NCBI RefSeq assembly: GCF_932526225.1
Contig: NC_064047.1
Coordinates: 8,855,994 to 8,919,993 of the forward strand
Length of the DNA stretch: 64,000 bases
Reading direction: 5' to 3'
Source of the DNA: Nematostella vectensis
Taxonomy: Eukaryota > Cnidaria > Anthozoa > Actiniaria > Edwardsiidae
The notes under the pieces are model-generated. The model searched no databases and had not been told where the DNA came from. It saw only the letters and a program-made list of their open reading frames with translations. A program made the translations under genes and the position numbers. Of the stretch, positions 22,067-34,000 are shown piece after piece; position 1 is the first letter of the stretch; every line of letters begins with the position of its first letter.

Positions 22067-25000
22067 ACAACTTTGGAGGTTTCATGCGGATGCCATGCGC
22101 AGCCGATGCAGACGCCATCATGTGCCTTGAATTTGCTGAATAAAGACAAGAAAGACGCCAGCGATTAGTATACAAAATCTAGCCCGCGTAGCAAGCGCAA
22201 TAGCCTGGGGAAGATGAGACCCTGGAGAGAAGGATGGAGGGAATCAAGGTAGAGGGAGCATCCCTCATCCCTCCCCCTCCCTAGCGCGTGGCTTGTCTCC
22301 GTCTCTCTTCTCCCCCAACCCGTTGGGCTTGCTACGGTTATACAAATCTAGAGCCATCGGGATAAAGACATCATTTGCGCGAGAAGTGAGTAGTGATTTC
22401 GCGTTACTTTGGATAGCTAACAAAAATGCAAATTAGTTCATTTTTTTTACCAAACCACCCAATCCACGTTTGTTAAACGACGCTGAAAAACATACACTCA
22501 GAACATGGCCATAAAAATAATCCGCAGATCTTCTATAGTCCACATATTATTTGTAATATACGCAGAAACCCGTATAAAAGATTTAAGTATCCTCAAGAGA
22601 GCATAAGATATCTTATGCTCTCTTGTTATCCTCCACATTAAAGATCCGAAGATCTTTTGCATAAAATAGCCTCAGATTCTCCGTATAAAGGATCATAGAA
22701 GATCCAAAATCATAAAAGATCCAAAGACCTTTCTGTATAATACATTACGATGTTTCGCACAGGCCTTGCTAAACTAGGAGACATGTCGAGCGCGAATGTC
22801 CCCTAAATGTTTCCTAGTTTAGCAACTACCAAAAACATGTAGCGCGCGACACAATTCATAGATCCGACGCGCGCACGAATATCCAATCAGAAAGCAGCAA
22901 ATAGAGGCCAGTGAAGTGCAACCCAAATGTCCCACAAAAGTCCCACAAATTGTACATGTCGGATGAGGAGTGTGAATCTTGAACTCGGGTTTATCTATAA
23001 AAATAGACGTTTATAGGGGTTTTCCTGCGACTTGGGAAATAAAAGACGGTCACCTAACATGATAGAAATTGATTTGTTGTCCAAGCTTGGTGAAAATCTT
23101 GTAGAGAAGCATAGAAATAGAAATAGATAACTACAAGCTTGGTTGTTGAATGGAAACGACACGAATCCAGCTCGAAATAAGTACGAAAACGTGGAAATGA
23201 TAAGATAAAATCGGTGCTCTCTTCGATAGGTACTATGTGTTTATATGCTTTCAAAGCTATTTTTGTCAACTTGCAGTGATTTAAGTGCGGGGAAAAGTAG
23301 AAGAGAATGTCGATTTCGCTGTTTACGCCTGACTTTTAACTGTCTTTATCGGCAAACGTCAAGATTTACAGCAATAATACAAACGACAGTCTCATTCTTA
23401 TATGTAATTGAAGTAACCTAGGATAATATCAAACAAAAGTTTAATGGTAGGACTTACAGCACTGTTCGTGTATATATGTGGTTTGGTTGCTTTTTTTTTT
23501 GTTTCTTCGCATAAATTGTACGTGTTTTTCTGCAATTTGAGTCCCAACTCTACACTAAAAGTGGCCGGTCAAAGAAAACAGGACTATCACTTTCTACGCT
23601 GACCGGAAGATGCTTATTTTGCTTGTCCAGATTCGCAGAAAAAATATCTCAAACCAATCTTTTTGCCGTCGATTGCCGACTTTTTGTGGGACATTTTCGG
23701 GACCCATGGCTGTTATTGCATCATCTCTTTCCTGATTAGCTATTTGTGCGCGCGTGATTGACATGTCGTATCTATGAATTTGCAGGACGCGACACGAAAA
23801 TGTTTCTCAGCTACCCGAGAAACATTGTCGCTGCTACAAGATTGGGCGCGCTAGAATGATTTTCGAGGTGGCTAAACTAGGTATATGTCGCACGCTACAT
23901 GTCTCCAGGTTTAGCCAGGCCTTAAAGCCGCATTGTCACCAGTTTATTTCCGGTCGATTACGTAACAATCTCCGATGATTTGTAACGGAAAACGCGCAAA
24001 ATATTTCAAAATATTTAAAGCAGTGTGTTTATTGGAAGTTTCTTTGAGGATGTGATTGATAATTTAGAGCGGATGGCCTGTTTAATATCTTGGATTTTAA
24101 TAGATTATTTTGTCTTTTAACGGCTGAGGTTTCCGTCGGACCTCCGGAAGTAAACTGGCAAAACGTCACGAAACAAAAGCCCTTCATTTGAAGAAAGGCT
24201 ACTTACCTGTAAAGTTTCGTTGATTTCCAGTCCCAGATATTCAGTTTGCCATCGGCATCACCAGAAATGACATACCTAGAATGGAAGCAATAGCGCGGTT
24301 AGCATGTGGCGATTTGGTCGGCCTGGGTCAGCCAAACAGACGCGATCTCGCACAACTCCAGTAGTTTCCTTTATTACAAGAAAAACAAACACTTACGATC
24401 CATCAGGGGAGAAATTTGGTTGACAAGCATATCCAGCGACCTGTAAACAATAATGAAAATCAAACAAAATAGAGATTAAAACATTAAAAGAAAAATTAAC
24501 CCTGATTTCATGAACCTTGAGATCATGATGTGAAAAGGGAACAAAATGAAGTCGTATCGTGGTCACACGCACTTGTAGGGGTTACACTGCGAAATGTGTA
24601 ATTATCTTGCTGTTTCTACTTTCACGAGTTAGACTGAGAAGCCAGTGCTGAATAACGTATGCGCGTGTTCTGGCAAAAACAAGCACAATCGTAGTGTTGA
24701 ACCGTTCAAGTAAAGGTACGAAAGGCTGACTTCAGTCGCTGTTTTGACTAACTGTACAGCATTAAAACCATACTGTACAAAAGATGACGGATTTTTTTGA
24801 TAATGAGGGAGTCATAAAGAAAATTATAGCCTTTAGTTTGGTAAAGTTCTCTTAGCATTCGTCAAAATATGACAGTTCGCCGGTAAAACGCCGCAATTTC
24901 AAAACAAAAAGGCTAGTTTAACCGCGCGGTACTGGAACTAGTCTTGCGTTTTGCAGCACTGTCGACTGAGAAAGAGTTGAACCCGGATCGTGTGGCTGGG

Positions 25001-28000
25001 GTAGATCGCGCCACTTCGCCCGATCTACACCTTATACGTGTTACACAGGTTTCTTCACACGATCTACACCTTATACTTGTTACACAGGTTTCTTCACCCG
25101 ATCTACACCTTATACTTGTTACACAGGTTTCTTCGCCCAATCTACACCTTATACTTGTTACACAGGTTTCTTCACCCGATCTACAACTTATACTTGTTAC
25201 ACAGGTTTCTTCGCCCGATCTACACCTTATACTTGTTACACAGGTTCCCTCACCCGATCTACATCTTAAACTTGTTACAGAGGTTCCTTCACCCGATCTA
25301 CACCTTATACGTGTTACACAGGTTCCTCCACCCGATCTACACCTTATACGTGTTACACAGGTTCCTCCACCCGATCTACACCTTATACTTGTTACACAGG
25401 TTCCTTCACCCGATCTACACCTTATACTTGTTACACAGGTTCCTTCACCCGATCTACACCTTATACTTGTTACACAGGTTCCTTCACCCGATCTACACCT
25501 TATACTTGTTACACAGGTTCCTTCACCCGATCTACATCTTATACGTGTTTCACAGGTTCCTTCACCCGATCTACACCTTATACTTGTTACAGAGGTTTCT
25601 TCACCCAATCTACCCCTTTTATTTGTTACAGAGGTTCCTTCACCCGATCTACACCTTATACTTGTTACACAGGTTCCTTCACCCAATCTACATCTTATAC
25701 TTGTTACACAGGTTCCTTCACCCGATCTACATCTTATACGTGTTACACAGGTTCCTTCACCCGATCTACACCTTATACGTGTTACACAGGTTCCTTCGCC
25801 CGATCTACACCTTATACTTGTTACACAGGTTCCTTCACCCGATCTACACCTTATACTTGTTACACAGGTTCCTTCACCCGATCTACACCTTATACTTGTT
25901 ACACAGGTTCCTTCACCCGATCTACACCTTATACGTGTTACACAGGTTCCTTCGCCCAATCTACCCCTTACACTTGTTACACAGGTTCCTTCGCCCAATC
26001 TACCCCTTATACTTGTTACACAGGTTCCTTCACCCGATCTACACCTTATACGTGTTACACAGGTTCCTTTGCCCGATCTACAACTTATACGTGTTACACA
26101 GGTTCCTTCACCCGATCTACAACTTATACGTGTTACACAGGTTCCTTCGCCCGATCTACATCTTATACTTGTTACACAGGTTCCTTCACCCGATCTACAA
26201 CTTATACTTGTTACACAGGTTCCTTCACCCGATCTACACCTTATACGTGTTACACAGGTTCCTTCACCCGATCTACACCTTATACTTGTCACACAGGTTC
26301 CTTCACCCGATCTACACCTTATACTTGTTACACAGGTTCCTTCTCCCGATCTACACCTTATACGTGTTACACAGGTTCCTTCGCCCGATCTACCCCTTAT
26401 ACTTGTTAACAGGTTTCTTCGCCCGATCTACACCTTATACTTGTTACACAGGTTTCTTCACCCGATCTACACCTTATATTTGTTACACAGGTTCCTTCAC
26501 CCGATCTACAACTTATACTTGTTACACAGGTTCCTTCACCCGATCTACACCTTATACTTGTTACACAGGTTTCTTCGCCCGATCTACACCTTATACTTGT
26601 TACACAGGTTTCTTCGCCCGATCTACACCTTATACTTGTTACACAGGTTTCTTCACCCGATCTACAACTTATACTTGTTACACAGGTTCCTTCACCCGAT
26701 CTACACCTTATACTTGTTACACAGGTTCCTTCACCCGATCTACACCTTATACGTGTTACACAGGTTCCTTCGCCCGATCTACATCTTATACTTGTTACAC
26801 AGGTTTCTTCGCCCGATCTACACCTTATACTTGTTACACAGGTTCCTCCACCCGTTCTACCCCTTATACTTGTTACACAGGTTTCTTCGCCCAATCTACA
26901 CCTTATACTTGTTACACAGGTTTCTTCACCCGATCTACACCTTATACTTGTTACACAGGTTTCTTCACCCGATCTACACCTTATACTTGTTACACAGGTT
27001 CCCTCACCCGATCTACATCTTAAACTTGTTACAGAGGTTCCTTCACCCGATCTACACCTTATACGTGTTACACAGGTTCCTCCACCCGATCTACACCTTA
27101 TACGTGTTACACAGGTTCCTCCACCCGATCTACACCTTATACTTGTTACACAGGTTCCTCCACCCGATCTACCCCTTATACTTGTTACACAGGTTTCGTC
27201 GCCCGATCTACACCTTATACTTGTTACACAGGTTCAAAGGATAGGTGGTCTAAATGGACCTTCAAATGCTCGACTCACCATGTGACCCTTGAAGATCTTT
27301 TTCCTGTTCTGACGGAAGCGGTTGAGGACGTTGAAGATCAAGATTTGATTATCCATGGATTGACAGGCCAGCCATTTTTCTACAGATCAATAAATTTTCA
27401 CAGTAAGCCTGCCGTCGAATTCTACAACAATGTGGGAAAGGCATTATCACTTAAGTGTATAATTTTGTCTTATTCCTTTTATCCAAAATCACAGAGTTCA
27501 GAAGCTGTCCCAGAAATTGGCCTTCGTCATCACCTCTTAATTAGCCATACGACTGTTCGTTTCTGCTTAATGGGCCGCCTTGGATTTATCGCCAGCAAAG
27601 CTCACATCTTTGTCCGTTTAACGAGTGACATTCCACCCTAAAAAGGCCAATTCTTGACCTACTATACTACTTTAAAGAAAAATTTCCAGTCACACCTTTG
27701 TTATTGTTTTCAGAAATAATTAGGTGCAGTTTCGAAACAGCCATCTAAGAATAAAGTTTTAACTTGACTAAAAAAATACCACAATAGCTTTTTCGAATAA
27801 GCCGATGGAAATGGATGCCTTTTGGCTATGTGCACGGAGTTGGTGCCCATTTGCGCAACACCTAGTGTTCGTTGCCCTAATGCATTGAGCTTTGCCCTGA
27901 GCGTTGCCCTTATTGCTGTGCCGATACAATCTTTATAAAGCAGACAACTTCCTAAGTCAACCTGAACTCTTACCATTAGGATGCAAGGCTACGGCGGGCA

Positions 28001-31000
28001 TAGAATGCATCGAGGGCTCAGCAATGTATTTGAAGTCCACCGGAATGTCCCTGGAGGAGACATAAGTATTAAATAACGCGGCTATTAATCAGGATCAGGA
28101 TCCTTACAATCCTACAATCATTTACACATACTCTACAATACAAATACTCGGAGTTCCACAAAGAACGATATTAGGAACTTACATAGACAAAAAGATATGA
28201 AACACTGACAAGAACCATCAGGAATACTGTTGAATTAATACTGGAGTGCGTCAATCCTAGGGCCCTATTGATATGGCTTACTAACCATTCCCATACTCTT
28301 AAACTCTTGTCGTCTGACGTCGTGACAAATCTTCTGTTTTGATCCACAAAGGTGATTGTATTTACTGCCCCAAGATGTCTGCAAGCGCAAGGATATACAT
28401 ATCATGAGAAAAGAGTCACTGATTACCTCCCGAACACTGTTTCCTTTATGGCCACCCTAGAAAGTTGTATTTCTGTGTAGATGTAATGCACGCGTGTTTG
28501 TTCAATAAGAGTTTTGGCGCCTTCCTGATTAGGGTTGGTCATGTTTTAAAATTTTAAAATCAGTCGGCTGTGAGCTAACAAATTTGATTGATAGAAGAGG
28601 ATTTGAAATTTGAAAGTCGACACCAATTACTTTTGTTAATAATTTTAATCAAAAGTGAACTAAAAAACTGAACTAATTTCAAAACAATCTAAAACAAAGC
28701 TCTCTATAAGTTATTTTCCTATTTCTATCGGAAACATCACAATAGTTTGCCAAAATCGACCGATGGAAACGGATGCTTTCTCGCACTTGGTAGTGTTCTA
28801 GGATGACAAAATGGCAGCTGGCAGAGACCTATTTCAATAAATTTTGTCAGTGCAAATAGCAAGTGGCAAGTGGCTGTTATAAGACCAGTCACTCCTTAAG
28901 GGTATAATTAATTGTAAGAATAAAGATGATAAGCAGAATAATCGCAGAAATTATCCACGTTTCTACAGTCAGTAGAAATTTGACAAGTTTCATGGTATTT
29001 TTTGATAGAAGAATTGCCATTTGACAATGGCCATTTACCGTTTGCACTGACAACATTTATTGAAATAGGTGTATACCCTGGCGATAAGAAAGAATTGATG
29101 CATTTACCTATCATACTCTTGGACTATTTCGTTGGCGCGTATATCCCACTGGTAATGTAGTCAGAGCCAAATGAGTTAGTAACAGTGCAACATAACATAA
29201 GTTATAGATAGTCCAGTACCAGTCTTTCATGGCTTAGTTGCCTACCTGTGGCCTCAGTTAAACAAGGACCCGCACTATAAAAGAGCTTAGCTCAGCCCCC
29301 TTTCGGCTGAATAAAATTCAAATTTCAAGATGACAACACGCCGTAACATTGCGTCGGTAGTGAGACTTTTTAGTTGTGTTATCGTTAATAATTTGAACTA
29401 ATTTTTACTGAAAATTCCAGCTCTTTGGTGGGTTATTCATTGTTAGTAGCCAAGAAAAAATAAACCAAGCAAACGAGAAGAAAAGCGCTTCAAAACTTGA
29501 GTTTGGGTTTCTCTCCTCATAGGCTAACAAGACACGCTTGACTGAACTCCGGAGCTCCGGAGCTCAACACCGCCTAGCATTTTACTGACAACTGAGCCTT
29601 TCGTGGACCTGGTCCAGGACATTTTATAGTGCGGGTCCTTGTTTAAAGGATCACAGGTAGAGCGATTTAGTAGCAGACTCGACGCGTAGGAGAATTCAGG
29701 TATTCGATCAGAGGTACTACTGTATGTCACACGATTTACCGTAAGAATCTTCTTATCTGACGTGCCACAAACAAAGAGGTGTTGCTTATCCTGAAAACAC
29801 ACAGAAAGAGAAACATTAATTAAACATTAAAACATTAATGTCCAAACTTTTTTTAATGAATTTATGGTTTTTCGAAGTACTTAGTTAATTAAACTCTGTA
29901 CCGACTACATCAGGCTACAGCACGTATACCTCATCAGGATTAAACTTGACACAGTACGGGATCTTTTTATTGGTGTAACGTCCAAGGCATTCACCTGTAC
30001 AAAGAATCAATCAGAAAAATTTGCCCCGGCAGTGGAATGCCCCATCTACCAAAGTAATGGCAACTAGCTAATACACAAGACAACATATACGTGTACTGAA
30101 ATAAGTGAAAGAAGCGTCACACTAGCTTCTGTAGTATCTAAGTCATCTAGATAACGTACAAGATTGATCGTCATGCTAGCTAGTATAACGCATTTGATTA
30201 TATCATCTCGAGATAATGTGTAAGGTTGATTGTTATGCTAGCTAGTGTAATGCAAGAGTAGTTCCAGTTTCCATATCCCATAGTCTTCAGTGTTCAATTT
30301 ATGCACCAGTCAATTGACAGCCCAGCCCCCCGACCCGGGAAGGTAACGCTGTCATGCGGGGGATTTAACACCTATTTAACACCGGTAGTCCACTGGGGGG
30401 TAGGGGATTTAACAGAAGCCCTCAACAGGCCGGGAAAGGGGGCGGGGAATTAACGCAGAACTGGAAGTTGCGTCCCCGTTTTTTCCCCGGTGTATTCAAA
30501 TTATAATTTTTCAACAAAGATACTTGCTTGCAAATCTTAATCTCTGATAGTATTGACTGAAGAAAAATATAGTTTACTCTCTATCTATCGATGTCTGTTG
30601 ATTTTTAAATTTGGGGTAGCCTGTGGTGAAAATACTAGAGAGGGCCCGGAAGTGGGTGTAGCATGCATGTGCCTTTTCTCGCCGAAGTTTCGTTGACTGA
30701 ACATGGCAGCTCGGAGAAAGGTATGGCTTTCTATGGTGGAACGTTATCGGAAAACACCAGGGCCATGTAGTGGGGGTTTTAACAGCGTCACAGGCATCGG
30801 TAACCGGGCAATTAACACACATTTCACACCAGATGAATGTTACTTTCCCTGCTATGTCCCGGGGGTCAGGGTGCCATGGTTTCAATTGACTGGCGCATTA
30901 TCATACAAGTTTGCACTTTCATCAACCGAAACTTGACCTACATGAGGGTGAGGGGAGGGGTGGGATGTGGTTCAAGAGGCTATACTTTTTTTCCCTTGAA

Positions 31001-34000
31001 AACAAAAGACAGCAACTATCAAAGATTGATTTCCCGATGGAAACTTACCAGTTTCTGTATCCCAGAGTTTCACATATCTATCATATCCAGCACTCAGGAA
31101 TTGTGTACCATCATTATTGAAGGAGACATCTCGAACAGCCTTACTATGACCTGTTACCAAATAAAACACATGGCATCAAAGGAATGGGAAAAAGATAAAC
31201 ATCAAATGTTCAAAAGGTATTATCATGGTGTCATGGCTTAAAATTATGACAGTCTTGTTAACGTTTTCTAAGGAGGGACAAAAATGGAAATAAAGTGTGA
31301 TAACAGAATTCAAGTCTACATGAAACTAACCATCTTGTTATCATTTTCTAGGGCAGGAACAGATATGTACCTGAAAATGTTCTGAGGCATCTTCTTTTGT
31401 TGTATACTTCCCATAACTGAATACAATAAATAAAAATCACTATTCAGGATGTTTCTTGATCACCAAAGGCAACTCATCCTACCTGCAAATCATGGTCTTT
31501 TTTTTTACCTAAAACAATTCTAAGGCATCTATACCATTTTTATTGTTTTACATATTATACAAAAAAATATTACCAAAAAGTCTGTTTCAAAAATGTCTGT
31601 TTCTACTGCACAATGAATTGTTATTATTTTGGACTTTTTGGTGATGGACACGACATGACGGAAAAACCCTGAACATGCGCACTTTGAAAAAATGGAGAAG
31701 GAAGATACAATTTCTCACAATGGCCACCAGTTCCTTGTATTCCGGACTGATTTTCCTTTTTCAAAACACAAATAACTTGAGGCTGAAATTTACATACCCA
31801 GATTTAGGCTATTTAAGATATTTTTTCCTTGATCATCCTTGCGCTACATATGAGCTCAGGAATGAAAAGCTCAAATTTTAATATCAATTTACAAAAAGTC
31901 GCATCGATTTAAAAAAAAGTCGCATTTGATATTTTGTTTGATATTCCTCACTGAGTACTTAGGGGAATTTTCCGCCTTATTCGATGTGAAATGAGCTTAT
32001 TGGAAACGGCAAGTCTTGTTTTTCCGTCATGTCGATGGACACAATAACACTGGGAAGAGTGATTTGGCTAGTACCTGTCACAGCAGGGGTGTGTCCAGAG
32101 GGGGTCGACTTGAGGGGTCCAGAACCCACCCTGCTGTTGACCCCCTCATTGATAGACCCAGGATGCCTTAATTAATCCATGATCAGTGATTACTACCCTG
32201 GACCATTCCCTGCATTTTTCCCTAGATAGCCCCTTACACAGTATATACAGTGTGATTACAGTACGTTACCTTGACTTTGCAGTCCATACTACATGAGAGC
32301 AACAGATGCCCAGAAACAGGAAAGAACCTGACACATGACACGCCTTTTGTGTGACCAGTCCTAAAAAGGGACATAAAGAAATGAAATTGACCGCGGCTAT
32401 GAACTAAGGCAGAGCTGTGCCCCAAAATTTTTATTTTTTTCAGCACTGAGTCGTTGCGTCCCAGGAGAGTTTTAGTGTTTAAAATTGCAGACTGGCATTT
32501 TTTTATCAAAAATTATGTTAGTTGAGCCACCAAAAAAGAGTATCCTAAACTTGAATATGTACCATGTATGTATGTGCTTTTTCGGTAGATAGCATCTCTC
32601 CGGTGGCTCATTAGTGTCCAGTTTGACATCCAGATCTTTTGGAATATGTAAGTAAGATCTCCCTTGGTAGTCCACAGCATCCTTGACATGCAAGGTTGTC
32701 TTCTCTTCTGCACTTTTCTCTTCGTCTTTCTTAGTTCTCTTCTGTTTTGTGTTTTCAAACTCTTCAAGTTTGCTGGCTTCCTCCTGTGTGTAACAAGAAT
32801 AATAATATTAAAGGAAAACAACAGCATGTTAAATTGCTCTTTTAACCCTTCTTAAAAAATGCAGACAATTAGGAAATAAATAGACTGTGGTCAATGGTGA
32901 TGACTTTTAAGAGGAGAGCAGTAAAATGTCAGTAATACTGAAAATATGTTTGGTTTTTTTAGTGCCTCTCCCTTAGGTTCAGAAATTTGATTCAACCACA
33001 CCTAATGTATTGTATATTAGGGGTTAGATTTGCTACCCCTTAGAGCGAAAATTGATTTTGCTGCAATCAACCCAATCTGCTTTTATTGGAGACCCCCTGA
33101 GGTTGTCTCATACATGCTATAGTATTTGACGGTTGATTTGGGCTCTTTAACTCCAGTATACTGTACCTCTGATGGCTTGGCACTTTTGGACTCGTCAACA
33201 AAGGGAGCCCAAGGCCCCTGGTAGCCTTCTATGTCTCCTGGGTCACCTCGCCCCTCCCTCTTCCTCTTGTCACCTGGGCGTGTCTTGACACTCTCAAAAA
33301 CTGTATTTCCTATAGATGGCAATCAAAGTTCATAAAAAATTTGCATTAGGAGTGTAAAATACGGTATGCAATGACAAGAGAGAAGATAATTTTTCCCATT
33401 TGTGGTAAGTATGCATTATGAATATCCTTGAAATATTTACCTTTTAGTTCATCAGCTTTAGTGACATCACCAATAACACTAAAAAATGATAATATTTACT
33501 TGTTATTCATTTGGGAATATTCTTTGTAGCTAATCAAACATGAATCAGATACTACTAAGGACCTTGAAATACATACATTTTGCTTATAACACAAAAATTG
33601 TTGCACAGCCTTAGCCAGCTTATGAAGCAGAGGGGGTTATAACTGAAAACATGTGCTATCTAACCGCAACACACCCTTTACAAGATGCAACTCAATATTC
33701 CTATAACACGCTGCTGTTGTTGTTTTCGTCATAGTTCAACATTAAAGAGTTTTTTTTTTAAACTTTCGAAGCAGAATTAGCAGGCCTTTTGGAATAATGC
33801 ATTTTTTCAGACAAGATTGCACAATTTGTCAAGACTACCGAAATGCTATTTGAGTAGTTGTGTTTGTACTCTAGCCATCCCAACAGCTTATGAATCATTT
33901 TAGCACTTTTACTTACATTTGTCTTTTTTTAAAATTCTTGGTGTGTTACTCATTACCCTGCTAGCAGAGCTTTCCTCCAGTTTGCTTCTAACAGTTCACT

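Noticed and set aside
25015..27236. CRISPR-like array
   Set aside because: Units are contiguous with no unique spacers, and the surroundings are eukaryotic introns.
24944..27244. Open frames of 766, 661 and 459 codons, with a 162-codon one, across one region on both strands
   Set aside because: All are translations of the 39-bp minisatellite in different frames; starts are non-ATG or inside a MITE, and the region is a CDC40 intron.
27282..27641. 119-codon plus-strand ORF
   Set aside because: Antisense shadow over CDC40 exon 17 and its flanking intron; no family resemblance.
30703..30936. 77-codon ATG ORF on the plus strand
   Set aside because: Lies almost wholly inside the 30302-30897 inverted-repeat element.
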